NCBI RefSeq assembly: GCF_040199715.1
Contig: NZ_JBEFNA010000004.1
Location: 31,374 to 95,373, forward strand
DNA length: 64,000 bases
Reading direction: 5' to 3'
Source of the DNA: Fusobacterium sp. SYSU M8D902
Lineage (GTDB): Bacteria; Fusobacteriota; Fusobacteriia; Fusobacteriales; Fusobacteriaceae
Positions 24,472 to 36,348 of this stretch are shown in pieces. Made by a program: the position numbers and the translations under genes. The notes beneath the pieces were generated by a model. The model was given only the letters and a program-made list of their open reading frames with translations. It ran no database searches and was not told the origin of the DNA. Numbering within the stretch: the first letter of the stretch is position 1; each line of letters opens with the position of its first letter.

Positions 24472-25827
24472 ATGAATAATACAGCTACAAAATTAGAAAA
24501 AGCCCCATTAAAAGAGTTGTTTGTCACTATGGCTATACCCTCTGTCCTAGCTCAATTGATAAATGTACTCTACAACATTATAGATAGGGTATATATTGGT
24601 CACATAGAGGGGATTGGTTCACTAGCACTTACAGGTGTTGGAGTTACCTTTCCTATAATTATGGTAGTCTCTGCTTTTAGTGCCTTTGCTGGACAGGGAG
24701 GTGCCCCTTTAGCATCTATATTTTTAGGAGCCAAAGATTATGATAAGGCTGAGAAGATCTTGGGAAACAGTTGTGCTCTACTTCTACTTTTTTCAGTAGT
24801 TTTAACAATTTTTTTCCAAATTTTTAAGTTACCACTTCTCTATGCTTTTGGTGCTAGTAGCAATATAATTCACTATGCAAATGATTATATAACTCTATAT
24901 CTGTGTGGAACTATTTTTGTTATGCTCTCTCTTGGTTTAAATACCTTTATAAGTGGGCAAGGAAATGCTAAAACTGCCATGCTATCCGTACTCATTGGTG
25001 CTGTAACAAATATAATCCTAGATCCCATCTTTATCTTTAAGTTGGAAATGGGTGTCAAAGGAGCTGCACTAGCTACCCTTATCTCACAAGCCTTAAGTAG
25101 TTTATGGGTGGTTTCTTTCTTAATCTCAGAAAGAAGTGTTATTAAAATAAAAACAAAAAATCTTAAATTTGATAAAAAAATACTCTCTAAAATAGGAACA
25201 CTAGGAGTATCTCCATTTATAATGCAGAGTACTGAAAGTCTTGTCCTTTTAACTCTAAACTCTGGATTACAAAAATATGGTGGAGATATTTATGTAGGTT
25301 CTATGTCTATTTTAACAAGTATTTTACAACTTATAACTGTTCCTGTTTCAGGTATCACTCAAGGTATACAACCAATAATAAGCTATAACTATGGGGCTAA
25401 AAATATCAGAAGAGTATTACAAACTTTTAAATCTCTATTGATAGTGTGTCTAAGTGTTACATTGATTATGGGTGGTTTAGGAGTATTCTTTCCTGAAATC
25501 TATGTAGGTATTTTTACAGAGTCACCAGAGTTGAGTAAAATTACCATAAAATATATGCCTATATTCATACTTGGTATGTGTATCTTTGGAATACAACAAG
25601 CTATTCAAGGGACATTCTTAGCTTTAGGACAGGCTAAATACTCAATATTTATAGCCCTTTTAAGAAAGGTTATTCTTCTTGTTCCACTGGCTATTATCCT
25701 TCCAAAATTTTTTGGAGTACAGGGTATCTACTGGGCTGAACCATTGGCTGATATAAGTTCTGTAACTATAGCTAGTACCACATTCCTTCTAACGTTTAAA
25801 ACAATTTTAAGAATAAAAAGAAAATAG
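24472..25827 (+). CDS. MATE family efflux transporter
   Basis: This 451-residue inner-membrane protein has twelve predicted helices in two six-helix halves, the usual MATE layout. Family marks are PLKELFVTMAIPSVLAQLIN at the start, DRVYIGHIEGIGSLALTGVG near residue 38, GQGNAKTAMLSVLIGAVTNI around 163, and the second-half equivalents VSGITQGIQPIISYNYGAKN near 290. It resembles the NorM/MepA-type group that exports cationic drugs using sodium or protons. It reads alone and ends at a strong terminator shared with the convergent alcohol dehydrogenase. Confidence 0.93.
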   Translation: MNNTATKLEKAPLKELFVTMAIPSVLAQLINVLYNIIDRVYIGHIEGIGSLALTGVGVTFPIIMVVSAFSAFAGQGGAPLASIFLGAKDYDKAEKILGNSCALLLLFSVVLTIFFQIFKLPLLYAFGASSNIIHYANDYITLYLCGTIFVMLSLGLNTFISGQGNAKTAMLSVLIGAVTNIILDPIFIFKLEMGVKGAALATLISQALSSLWVVSFLISERSVIKIKTKNLKFDKKILSKIGTLGVSPFIMQSTESLVLLTLNSGLQKYGGDIYVGSMSILTSILQLITVPVSGITQGIQPIISYNYGAKNIRRVLQTFKSLLIVCLSVTLIMGGLGVFFPEIYVGIFTESPELSKITIKYMPIFILGMCIFGIQQAIQGTFLALGQAKYSIFIALLRKVILLVPLAIILPKFFGVQGIYWAEPLADISSVTIASTTFLLTFKTILRIKRK

Positions 25828-25837
25828 ATAACAAAAA

Positions 25838-25878
25838 AGGAAAAAAATTACTTTACCAATTATAGTAATTTTTTTCCT
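25838..25878. terminator. bidirectional terminator
   Basis: A perfect 15-base stem (25838-25852 with 25864-25878) encloses an 11-base loop. A/T tracts lie inside the stem and on each side. It serves the MATE gene and the convergent alcohol dehydrogenase gene. Confidence 0.85.
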
Positions 25879-25891
25879 CTTATAATCTAAA

Positions 25892-27061
25892 TTAATCTAA
25901 GCACATTTCATAGATTCTTTTTATATCCTCTTTATTAAGCTCTTTGAATCCCTTTAAAATTCCATTTCCACAAGCTTTTTCAGCCATTATATCAAAATGA
26001 GTTCTATCTATACCCAACTCTTTTAAATTGCTTGTAAGTCCAAGCTCAACAAATAGAAACTCTTCAAATCTTTTTATTCCTTCTAGAGCTGCACTCATAT
26101 TATCCAATTTTGAGTCCACTCCAAAGACAGCCACAGCAAAATTTCTAAATCTCTGTGCATTCTCTTCATCTAATATATATCTCATCCAACGAGGAGTAAC
26201 AATTCCTAATCCAAGTCCATGAGTTATATCATAGTAAGCTGAAAGTTGATGTTCCATAGAGTGACAACTCCAACTACAATGTTGACAACTTCTTACAAAT
26301 CCATTTATAGCCCAAGAGGATGTCCACATCAAATTAGCTCTTGCCTCCTCATTTTCTGGATCTTTCATTGCTATTGGTGCATATTTTACAACACTTTTCA
26401 TCATTCCTTCCATAAAACAATCCAACATATACATACTTCCCTCTGTATTGAAATACGTCTCAATTATATGAGAAAGTATGTCCACTGATCCACAAGCAGT
26501 TTGATAAGAAGATACTGTATATGTATTCTTAGGATCTAGGAATGATACCTTAGGTTGCATCAATGGTGAAGCTACACCGATCTTATCATTTGTCTCCATA
26601 TTACTAATTACTCCACCAGCATCCATCTCTGAACCTGTTGCTGCTAAAGTTAAGATTGTTACAATTGGTAGACACTTTGTCACAGGAACCTTTTTAGTAA
26701 CTATATCCCAAGCATCTCCCTCATAATAAGTAGCTGCTGCAATAGCCTTAGTACAATCTATTACAGATCCTCCACCTATTGCTAAAAGCACATCTATCTT
26801 CTCTTTTTTACAGATATCTGCTCCTGCATTTACAGAGGTTACTCTTGGATTTGGCTCAATTCCACTCAATTCAAATATCTCCAATTCCTCTTTTTTCAAC
26901 TCTTCTAAAACTTGATCATAAAGTCCAATCCTTTTTATAGATCCTCCACCATAGCAGATTAAAACTCTATCTCCTAGCTTTTTAATCTCCTTTCCCAATT
27001 TTGATAGTTGATCACTTCCAAAATACACCTTAGTCGGAATATTATATACAAACTTATACAT
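25892..27061 (-). CDS. iron-containing alcohol dehydrogenase (BdhA-like)
   Basis: This 389-residue family III alcohol dehydrogenase probably reduces an aldehyde such as butanal with NAD(P)H during fermentation. The cofactor loop GGGSVIDCTKAIAAA is near residue 95. Metal ligands are visible in GSVDILSHIIETYF and in HSMEHQLSAYYDITHGLGLGIV, matching the D-H-H-H pattern. ATG 27061 is preferred to an in-frame GTG nine bases upstream that overlaps the AGAGGTGG ribosome site. An extended -10 promoter (TGATATAAT on the minus strand, 27097-27105) lies just upstream. Confidence 0.92.
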   Translation of the reverse strand: MYKFVYNIPTKVYFGSDQLSKLGKEIKKLGDRVLICYGGGSIKRIGLYDQVLEELKKEELEIFELSGIEPNPRVTSVNAGADICKKEKIDVLLAIGGGSVIDCTKAIAAATYYEGDAWDIVTKKVPVTKCLPIVTILTLAATGSEMDAGGVISNMETNDKIGVASPLMQPKVSFLDPKNTYTVSSYQTACGSVDILSHIIETYFNTEGSMYMLDCFMEGMMKSVVKYAPIAMKDPENEEARANLMWTSSWAINGFVRSCQHCSWSCHSMEHQLSAYYDITHGLGLGIVTPRWMRYILDEENAQRFRNFAVAVFGVDSKLDNMSAALEGIKRFEEFLFVELGLTSNLKELGIDRTHFDIMAEKACGNGILKGFKELNKEDIKRIYEMCLD

Positions 27062-27186
27062 AGGCTCCACCTCTCTTTTTATCCTTCCCTTTCTATATTA
27101 TATCACAAAGAATAACAATTTATTATACCTTTCACAAGTTTCAAAATTTTTAGAAAATATTATCAAAGATGTAAGCATGATAAACA

Positions 27187-27215
27187 TTGGAAAATCATTA
27201 AAAATATGATATACT
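27187..27215 (+). promoter_or_regulatory. sigma-70 promoter for the yaaA-recF-gyrB block
   Basis: TTGGAA (27187-27192) is 17 bases from TATACT (27210-27215). It is the only strong promoter match before yaaA, and no clear cluster of DnaA boxes (TTATCCACA) was seen in the 212-base gap. Confidence 0.6.
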
Positions 27216-27273
27216 ATAAAGTAGGCTAACTGTTTTTTTAAAAAAATTACTATAGATATTAAGGAGATAAAAT

Positions 27274-27480
27274 ATGAAAGAGATTAAAATTTCAACTGAA
27301 TTCATTAAGTTGGATCAATTTTTGAAATGGACTGGTGTGTGTGATACTGGAGTAGATGCAAAATTCTTTATTCTTGACGGAAATGTTAAGGTAAATGGTG
27401 AAATAGAAGAAAGAAGAGGAAAGAAGTTGTATCCTGGAGATAAGGTTGAAGCTGCTGGAGAGACTTTTTTAGTTAAATAA
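27274..27480 (+). CDS. yaaA: S4 domain RNA-binding protein YaaA
   Basis: This 68-residue protein is essentially one S4 domain: IKLDQFLKWTGVCDTGVDAK, then ILDGNVKVNGEIEERRGKKLYPGDKVE. The family (YaaA/RlbA) is found between dnaN and recF in many Firmicutes, and here it again lies 23 bases before recF. It presumably binds structured RNA; no enzymatic part is present. It is the first gene of the operon after its promoter. Confidence 0.92.
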   Translation: MKEIKISTEFIKLDQFLKWTGVCDTGVDAKFFILDGNVKVNGEIEERRGKKLYPGDKVEAAGETFLVK

Positions 27481-27503
27481 TTTTTTATAGGGTGGATTAA
27501 GCT

Positions 27504-28601
27504 TTGGAAATATTAGAGATTAATTATGTGAACTTTAGAAATTTAATTGATGGAAATATTAAATTTTTTCCAAAACTTAATCTATTTTTTGGAAAAAATG
27601 GTCAAGGAAAGACAAGTTTGTTAGAGGCTGTATATTTTAATGCCACAGGAAAAAGTTTTAGAACCTCAAAAGTCAATGAGGTAATGAAATATGGCTCAAC
27701 TAAGACTGGGGTATATATCTTGTATAGAGATAGTATCTCTGAAAAATCTCTTACATTGAAATTTAACAATGAAAAGAAGGAGTACTATTACAACAATAAA
27801 AAAATATCATATGATGAGTTTTATGGAAGATTAAATATAGTGACATATATACCTGAAGATATTGTTTTAATTACAGGTTCTCCATCAGTGAGGAGAACTT
27901 TTTTTGACGGTGAAATTGCCCAAGCAAACAATGAGTATTTCCAAGATTTAAAAAACTATAACAAACTTCTTAAGATTAGAAATAAATATCTAAAAGAGCA
28001 AAAAACAAGAGATCCTGAGTTCTCAATATATGAAGAGGAATTTATTAAGTATGGAGCTAAGGTCATTGAAAAGAGATTGGAATATGTTCAAAGAATCTCA
28101 ATCATCTTAAATCTAAACTATAGAAAACTATTTGATGATAAGAAAGAGTTGAGTTTATCTTATGATTGTCATCTAGGAAATATCAAAAAACTCTCTTTTG
28201 AAGATATAAAAAGACTTTTAAGAGAAAAAATAGAGAAAAAATTTGCTCAAGAAAAAAGATATGGTTTCTCTCTGTGTGGACCTCAAAAAGATGATTTTCT
28301 TTTTATTCTCAATGGACATGAAGCAAAGTCTACTGCTTCTCAAGGTGAGAAAAAATCTATAATTTTCTCTTTGAAACTCTCTGAAATTGATATGATAATC
28401 AGAGAAAAAAAGGAAAATCCTGTGCTTATTATTGATGATATATCATCTTATTTTGATTCCAATAGAAAGGATAGTATCTTAAATTATCTTGAAAAAAGAA
28501 ATATTCAAGTGCTCTTGAGTTCAACAAATAAATTGGGAATAGACTCCAAAGATTTTTATGTAGAAAGTGGTGAAATTGAATATGGCCGAGAAATTAAGTA
28601 A
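27504..28601 (+). CDS. recF: DNA replication and repair protein RecF
   Basis: This 365-residue SMC-like ATPase helps load RecA at gaps. Walker A is FGKNGQGKTSLLEAV near residue 29, the signature is ASQGEKKSIIFSLKLSEI near residue 275, and Walker B is PVLIIDDISSYFD near 305. It starts with TTG, about nine bases after AGGGTGG; no ATG is available before the conserved first strand MEILEINYVNFRNL. The end overlaps the DUF721 gene by 20 bases. Order yaaA-recF is the conserved origin-region arrangement. Confidence 0.95.
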   Translation: MEILEINYVNFRNLIDGNIKFFPKLNLFFGKNGQGKTSLLEAVYFNATGKSFRTSKVNEVMKYGSTKTGVYILYRDSISEKSLTLKFNNEKKEYYYNNKKISYDEFYGRLNIVTYIPEDIVLITGSPSVRRTFFDGEIAQANNEYFQDLKNYNKLLKIRNKYLKEQKTRDPEFSIYEEEFIKYGAKVIEKRLEYVQRISIILNLNYRKLFDDKKELSLSYDCHLGNIKKLSFEDIKRLLREKIEKKFAQEKRYGFSLCGPQKDDFLFILNGHEAKSTASQGEKKSIIFSLKLSEIDMIIREKKENPVLIIDDISSYFDSNRKDSILNYLEKRNIQVLLSSTNKLGIDSKDFYVESGEIEYGREIK

Positions 28602-29195
28602 TGTTAGTGATATGATAGATGTTGCTGTAAAAAAAAGCAGACGTCTTAAAGAGGGGATACTTAAATCTGAATGGAGTAAGATTGTAGGTAAGATATGTAA
28701 GGAGTGCCAACCTGATTTTATAAAAGATGGTGTCCTACACATCAGAGTTAAAAGTCCTGTCTTTGTTCATCACTTTACACTTGAAAAAAATAGATATATC
28801 AAGATTATAAATGAGTATTTTGATGAGGATATTATACAGGATATCATTATAAAATCTGGTAAGCTAGATGAAAATAGAGAGGCTTATCTAGCAAAGGTAG
28901 ATACAGAGGAAAATATCCCAAGTACTACTGACAATAATAATGATGTAGAGAATAAAAATGATCTTTCCTCTCTGACTGGAGAGACTTTAAATAATAGAAT
29001 TTTAGAGAAGGTCGCTGCACTTAGTAAGATGGCTTTAGAGAGAGAGAACTATCTCCTAACTCATGGTTTTAAAAAGTGTAAAGTTTGTGGGATGCTATAT
29101 GAGGGAGAAGAGTTGTTCTGTAAGGTCTGTATAGACAATGGAAATGCTAAAAAATACATAAAAGATAATGGATTATCTGATGAAGAAGATGAGTA

Positions 29196-29196
<1 letters not shown>
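28582..29196 (+). CDS. DUF721 (DciA-like) protein with C-terminal zinc ribbon
   Basis: This 204-residue protein has an N-terminal DUF721 domain (about residues 5-95, LKSEWSKIVGKICKECQPDFI and LHIRVKSPVFVHHF). A low-complexity linker follows, and a short C-terminal ribbon with two CxxC pairs (CKVCGMLYEGEELFCKVC near 170). DUF721 includes DciA, the widespread bacterial loader of replicative helicase, so a replication role fits its place between recF and remB. The C-terminal ribbon suggests metal or nucleic-acid binding. ATG 28582 is preferred to a GTG fifteen bases earlier by ribosome-site spacing. Confidence 0.82.
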
Positions 29197-31360
<2,164 letters not shown>

Positions 31361-31406
31361 TAGATAGAAAAATCCTTCGTATAATACACATATATATTGA
31401 TTTATG

Positions 31407-31415
31407 TGGTATAAT
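31407..31415 (+). promoter_or_regulatory. internal extended -10 promoter before gyrA
   Basis: TGGTATAAT in the 96-base gap between gyrB and gyrA is an extended -10 element and could give gyrA extra transcription, in addition to read-through from the operon promoter. Confidence 0.45.
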
Positions 31416-31456
31416 CTACTGAAGGTAAAATTAAGATTAAGAGGAGAAATAATCGT

Positions 31457-34000
31457 ATGTCGAATATAAATAATAGATACATAGAAGATGAAATGAAAGA
31501 ATCATACCTTGATTATTCAATGAGTGTTATTGTAAGTAGAGCTCTTCCAGATGTAAGAGATGGAATGAAACCTGTACATAGAAGAATACTATTTGCTATG
31601 AATGAACTTGGTATGAGTTTTGATAAACCATATAAAAAATCAGCCAGAATCGTCGGGGAAGTACTAGGTAAGTACCACCCTCACGGTGACTCTGCTGTTT
31701 ATGGAACAATGGTTAGAATGGCTCAGGATTTCAACTACAGATATCCTTTGATCTCTGGACATGGAAACTTTGGATCAATCGATGGAGATTCTGCAGCTGC
31801 AATGAGATATACTGAGGCTAGAATGGCTAAGATAAGTAATGAACTTCTAGAGGATATAGATAAAAATACTATTGATTTTAGAAAAAACTTTGACGATTCA
31901 TTGGATGAGCCTACAGTTTTACCTGCTAAACTTCCTAACTTACTTTTAAATGGAGCAACTGGAATAGCTGTTGGTATGGCTACTAATATCCCTCCTCACA
32001 ATCTAGGAGAGGTTGTAGATGGAACTTTAGCTCTTATTGAAAATCCAGATCTAACTCCACTTGATCTAATGGAGTATATAAAAGGACCTGACTTCCCTAC
32101 TGGAGCTATCATAGATGGAGATAAGGGTATTAAAGATGCTTATATGACAGGTAGAGGAAAAGTAAGAGTAAGAGGTAAAATTGATATTGAAGAGTTGAAA
32201 AATGGAAAAATAAATATTATAATAAAAGAAATCCCATATCAACTTAATAAATCTACTCTTATTGAGAGAATTGCTGATCTAGTAAAGGATAAAAAGATAG
32301 TTGGTATATCAGATCTTAGAGATGAGTCAGATAGAGATGGTATCAGAGTTGTTATTGAGTTAAAGAAAGGTGAGGAGCCTGAATTAATTCTAAATAAACT
32401 TTACAAATACACAGAGTTGCAAAATACATTCGGTATAATTATGCTGGCTCTTGTAAACAATACTCCAAAGGTATTGAACTTAAAACAGATCATTGAAGAG
32501 TATATCAAACATAGATTTGAAGTTATCACAAGAAGAACTAAGTTCAACTTAGAAAAAGCAGAGAAGAGAGCACACATATTACAAGGTTATAGAATTGCTC
32601 TTAATAATATAGATAGAATTATTGAATTGGTTAGAGGTGCCTCTGATGGTAACCAAGCTAGAGAACAACTAGTAGAAAAATATGGTTTTACAGATGTACA
32701 AGCTAGAGCCATACTTGATATGAAGCTACAAAGATTAACTGGATTAGAGAGAGATAAGGTTGAGGCTGAATATCAAGAGATTGAAAAATATATTGCTGAA
32801 TTGAGAGATATTTTAGCTAATGATTCAAGAATATATGAGATTATGAAAACTGAACTTCAAGAGTTAAAAGATAAATACAATGATGAGAGAAGAACTGTCA
32901 TTGAAAAAGAGAGAAAAGAGATAACTCAAGAGGATCTTATCAAAGATGAGGCTGTAATACTTACATTCACTAATAAAGGTTATGTTAAGAGAATGGAGTT
33001 AAGCAAGTACAAAGCTCAAAGAAGAGGTGGAAAGGGAGTAGCTAGTCAAAATACTGTTGAAGATGACTTTGTAGAGAATATTGAGTCAGCTAACAACCTA
33101 GATACACTTTTAATCTTTACAAACCAGGGAAGAGTACACAATATAAAAGTGTATGAGATTCCTGAGACATCTAAACAATCTAGAGGTAGATTGATAGGTA
33201 ATATCATCAAGCTTAGAGATGATGAGAAAATTAGAGCTATCATCAAGACTAGAGATTTCTCTAATGAGAACGAGGTTATCTTCGTAACTAAAGATGGAAT
33301 TGTTAAAAAGACTAACCTAAGCGAATTTAAAAATATAAATGTTTCTGGTTTAAAAGCTATTAAATTAAAAGATGACGACGACATAATATATGTTGGACTT
33401 ATTGAAAATATAGATAAAGAGGAGCTATTAATAGCTACTCAAAATGGTTACTCTATCAGATTCTCTTGTGAACAAGTAAGACATACTGGTAGAGATACTA
33501 TGGGAGTAAAAGGGTTAACTCTTAGAGACAATGATACAGTTGTTTCTGCTCTACTTATAAAAGATGCTGAAAATAGCAGTATCTTAACTATCACAGAGAA
33601 CGGTTATGGTAAGAGAAGTAAGATATATGAGTATCCAGCACAATCTAGAACTGGTAAGGGAGTTATCAATTTAAGATGTAATCCTAAGACTGGTGCTGTT
33701 GTATCTGTCCTTTCTGTTACACAAGGTGAGCAGTTAATGGCTATCACATCTTCTGGAGTAGTTATAAGAATAGCTGTAGAGGATATTGTCCTATATGGTA
33801 GAGCTACTCAAGGTGTAATCATTATGAAGGTCAATGGAAAAGATGAAAAAGTTGTTTCTATTACTAGAGTTAAGTCTGAAGATGCTGATGATGAATTAGA
33901 TAAAATCGAAGCAGTTAGTACAGTTTCAAGTGAGGTTATAACTACTGAGGAAAATCAACCTTCTGAAGAGGAAGAGATGATAGAGGAAACAGTGGAATAA
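31457..34000 (+). CDS. gyrA: DNA gyrase subunit A
   Basis: This 847-residue subunit breaks and rejoins DNA. The catalytic tyrosine lies in [12 protein letters not shown] near residue 120. The quinolone-determining region reads [15 protein letters not shown] with Ser79 and Gly83; the glycine replaces the Asp87 of E. coli but is the normal residue I know from susceptible fusobacteria. The GyrA box QRRGGKG near residue 520 marks the C-terminal wrapping domain and confirms gyrase rather than topoisomerase IV. The protein ends in an acidic tail rich in Glu. AGAGGAG precedes the ATG. Confidence 0.98.
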   Translation: MSNINNRYIEDEMKESYLDYSMSVIVSRALPDVRDGMKPVHRRILFAMNELGMSFDKPYKKSARIVGEVLGKYHPHGDSAVYGTMVRMAQDFNYRYPLISGHGNFGSIDGDSAAAMRYTEARMAKISNELLEDIDKNTIDFRKNFDDSLDEPTVLPAKLPNLLLNGATGIAVGMATNIPPHNLGEVVDGTLALIENPDLTPLDLMEYIKGPDFPTGAIIDGDKGIKDAYMTGRGKVRVRGKIDIEELKNGKINIIIKEIPYQLNKSTLIERIADLVKDKKIVGISDLRDESDRDGIRVVIELKKGEEPELILNKLYKYTELQNTFGIIMLALVNNTPKVLNLKQIIEEYIKHRFEVITRRTKFNLEKAEKRAHILQGYRIALNNIDRIIELVRGASDGNQAREQLVEKYGFTDVQARAILDMKLQRLTGLERDKVEAEYQEIEKYIAELRDILANDSRIYEIMKTELQELKDKYNDERRTVIEKERKEITQEDLIKDEAVILTFTNKGYVKRMELSKYKAQRRGGKGVASQNTVEDDFVENIESANNLDTLLIFTNQGRVHNIKVYEIPETSKQSRGRLIGNIIKLRDDEKIRAIIKTRDFSNENEVIFVTKDGIVKKTNLSEFKNINVSGLKAIKLKDDDDIIYVGLIENIDKEELLIATQNGYSIRFSCEQVRHTGRDTMGVKGLTLRDNDTVVSALLIKDAENSSILTITENGYGKRSKIYEYPAQSRTGKGVINLRCNPKTGAVVSVLSVTQGEQLMAITSSGVVIRIAVEDIVLYGRATQGVIIMKVNGKDEKVVSITRVKSEDADDELDKIEAVSTVSSEVITTEENQPSEEEEMIEETVE

Positions 34001-34040
34001 TTATATTTAATCAACTTACATTTTAAATGGGGTGATATCT

Positions 34041-34808
34041 ATGAAAAGAGCATTAGTTTTATTTGGAAATGAAATTGAAAGAGAAAATTTAATTGACAGT
34101 GCAGTTTATTTGGAAAAAGAGTTTGGCTTTAAAATCTATCCCCTTTACATCAAAGATATGTCAAGAGAGAAGCTATTAACTACAACAGATGGTTTTATGA
34201 TGGCTGGTAGAGCTCCTGTTATATCTCAAGGTTGGGACGAGGTTGAAAAAGGTGAAATCGAAAGTATCAAAAAACTACTGAAAGAAAAAGGGGTTGCTTC
34301 TGAACTTGTAATAGATATTGGGCTTGTACCTGAAATTGTCACAGAACATATGAAAAGATGTGATATTCTTATTATGGGAAAAAATGATATTTTAAATGAA
34401 AATGAGGTAAGTATATTAAAAGGAAATTACAAATCAATATTCTTGATTGGTGAAAAACCTCTATCTCATATGAATAACATAGTTATAGCTAACGACAATG
34501 GTGTCAAAATCAACAGAAGTTGCTATCACTTTATAAATATCTTCCCACACATCAATGAGTTCTCATCTTTTGCTATTAATAAAGAGATTGAGGAAAATAT
34601 ATTGATTGAATATCTAGAGGAACACAATAAAAAAATTAAACATGAAGAGTTAGTAACAAATAATTTTGAAGAGATTTTGAAAAAAGTAGATGGTGCTGAC
34701 TTACTAATTATGGGAAATCTAAGTAGAAGTTATTTCTTTGAAAAGATAATAGGTAAAAATGGTATTAAATTATTAGAAAAAGGAAAGGCTCCTATATTTA
34801 TAGGATAA
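34041..34808 (+). CDS. universal-stress-protein-like protein
   Basis: ATG 34041 is preferred over a GTG nine bases upstream, which overlaps the GGGGTGA ribosome site. The 255-residue protein looks like two USP-type alpha/beta halves: MKRALVLFGNEIERENLIDSA and, in the middle, MNNIVIANDNGVKINRSCYH. Each half ends with a buried-strand motif (CDILIMGKND and ADLLIMGNLSRSYFFEKIIG). The second resembles the G-2x-G-9x-G nucleotide loop only loosely. Function is unknown; it lies between gyrA and a phosphodiesterase gene with a 9-base gap to the latter. Confidence 0.7.
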   Translation: MKRALVLFGNEIERENLIDSAVYLEKEFGFKIYPLYIKDMSREKLLTTTDGFMMAGRAPVISQGWDEVEKGEIESIKKLLKEKGVASELVIDIGLVPEIVTEHMKRCDILIMGKNDILNENEVSILKGNYKSIFLIGEKPLSHMNNIVIANDNGVKINRSCYHFINIFPHINEFSSFAINKEIEENILIEYLEEHNKKIKHEELVTNNFEEILKKVDGADLLIMGNLSRSYFFEKIIGKNGIKLLEKGKAPIFIG

Positions 34809-34817
34809 GAGTTAAAA

Positions 34818-35276
34818 ATGAAAGTTTTAATAATTTCGGATTCACACAAAAGATTAAATACATTGATTAATATTTATAAAAAAGAGCAACCAGATGTTGT
34901 TATCTGTGCTGGAGATCATAGTACTGACGGGGAGGAGCTTTCCTATCTGTACCCTGACTCTAAATACTATATAGTTCGGGGAAATTGTGATATTTTCGAC
35001 AGAAGATATGAAGATGAAGTGATAATTGAGCTAGAAGGATCTAAGATCCTTCTGGCTCATGGTCACGAATATGGAGTAAAATTCTCCTATGATTCTATCG
35101 AGGAGAGAGGAAAAAGATTAAATTGTAATATTGTTATTTTTGGTCATACTCACATCCCATATATTTCAAAAAAAGATGGTATTATATTATTTAACCCAGG
35201 TGCTGTATATGACAATGAATATGGAATTTTAAATATTACTGAAAAAGATATTGAATTTTTTCATAAAAGTATATAA
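34818..35276 (+). CDS. YfcE/MJ0936-type metallophosphoesterase
   Basis: This 152-residue single-domain phosphodiesterase has the complete dinuclear metal site: SDSH at residues 7-10, CAGDHS near 31, VRGNCD near 53, LLAHGHEYG near 76 and FGHTHIPYI near 106. It also has the NPGAVYD segment that in most relatives reads NPGS. Related enzymes hydrolyse phosphodiester substrates such as bis-p-nitrophenyl phosphate; the physiological substrate is unknown. It begins nine bases after the stress-protein-like gene and precedes pheS by 40 bases. Confidence 0.9.
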   Translation: MKVLIISDSHKRLNTLINIYKKEQPDVVICAGDHSTDGEELSYLYPDSKYYIVRGNCDIFDRRYEDEVIIELEGSKILLAHGHEYGVKFSYDSIEERGKRLNCNIVIFGHTHIPYISKKDGIILFNPGAVYDNEYGILNITEKDIEFFHKSI

Positions 35277-35316
35277 AATTTTTAAATATAAAAGCCTTTT
35301 AAACTAGGGAGGAAAA

Positions 35317-36333
35317 ATGAAAGAAAAGGTAGCACAACTTAAAGAAACTGCTAATCTTAGCATAGAAAAAGCAGAATCTTTACTAGAATTAGAAGAAATT
35401 AGAGTAAAATTACTTGGGAAAAAAGGGGAGTTAACTGAAATTTCAAAAGGGATGAAAAATCTTACTCCTGAGGAGAGACCAATAGTTGGACAATTAGTTA
35501 ATGAGTTGAGAGAGTTTATCAACTCTAAATTAGAGTCTAAAAATATGGAATTGAAAGAAAAAGAGAAAAATCAAAGATTAGCTGAAGAGGTTATTGATAT
35601 AACTCTTCCTGGAAAAAGAAATGTATTAGGAACTACACACCCAATAACTGATACTATGAATTTTATGAAAAATATATTCATAGATATGGGATTTGATGTA
35701 GCTGATGGACCTGAAGTGGAGTATGTAAAATACAATTTTGATGCATTAAATATTCCTGAAACTCATCCTTCAAGAGATATTACTGATACATTCTATATCA
35801 ATGATGATGTTGTTTTAAGAACTCAAACTTCACCAGTTCAAGTTAGATACATGCTTGAGCATAAACCACCATTTAGAATGATCTGTCCTGGTAAGGTTTA
35901 TAGACCTGACTACGATATATCTCATACACCTATGTTCCATCAAATGGAAGGTTTAATGATTGGTGAAAACATTTCATTTGCTAACTTTAAAGCTATTTTA
36001 ACTGAGTCATTAAAGAAAATGTTTGGAGATACTGAAGTTAGATTTAGACCTCACTTCTTCCCATTCACAGAGCCTTCTGCTGAGGTAGATATACAGTGTG
36101 CTGTATGTAAAGGTAAAGGTTGTAGAATGTGTAAAGATAGTGGTTGGGTAGAGATAATGGGTTGTGGAATGGTTGACCCTGAGGTTCTAAAAGCTGTTGG
36201 TTATGATCCAGAAGAGGTAAGTGGATTTGCCTTTGGTATGGGTATAGAGAGAGTGGCAATGTTAAGACGTGGAATAAATGACTTAAGAGCTTTCTTTGAA
36301 AATGATGTAAGATTTTTAAAACAATTTAAGTAA
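35317..36333 (+). CDS. pheS: phenylalanyl-tRNA synthetase alpha subunit
   Basis: This 338-residue subunit carries the class II catalytic core that charges tRNA-Phe. It has an N-terminal coiled-coil tRNA-binding arm, motif 2 around FRMICPGKVYRPDYDISHTP, FHQMEGLMIGENISF, and motif 3 in GFAFGMGIERVAMLRRGIND. A cysteine-rich insert, CAVCKGKGCRMCKDSGWVEI near residue 258, looks like a small zinc-binding motif, which occurs in many bacterial PheS. It pairs with pheT 15 bases downstream. Confidence 0.97.
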   Translation: MKEKVAQLKETANLSIEKAESLLELEEIRVKLLGKKGELTEISKGMKNLTPEERPIVGQLVNELREFINSKLESKNMELKEKEKNQRLAEEVIDITLPGKRNVLGTTHPITDTMNFMKNIFIDMGFDVADGPEVEYVKYNFDALNIPETHPSRDITDTFYINDDVVLRTQTSPVQVRYMLEHKPPFRMICPGKVYRPDYDISHTPMFHQMEGLMIGENISFANFKAILTESLKKMFGDTEVRFRPHFFPFTEPSAEVDIQCAVCKGKGCRMCKDSGWVEIMGCGMVDPEVLKAVGYDPEEVSGFAFGMGIERVAMLRRGINDLRAFFENDVRFLKQFK

Positions 36334-36348
36334 TTCTGGAGGAGAGTA

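Noticed and set aside
27062..27273. Chromosomal origin (oriC) before yaaA
   Set aside because: The gene order invites it, but I see no cluster of DnaA boxes and no dnaA; the gap holds divergent promoters only.
31679..31720. Gly83 in GyrA at the place of E. coli Asp87, a quinolone-resistance position
   Set aside because: Ser79 and Gly83 are, to my knowledge, the normal residues of quinolone-susceptible Fusobacterium, so this is genus-typical and not an acquired mutation.
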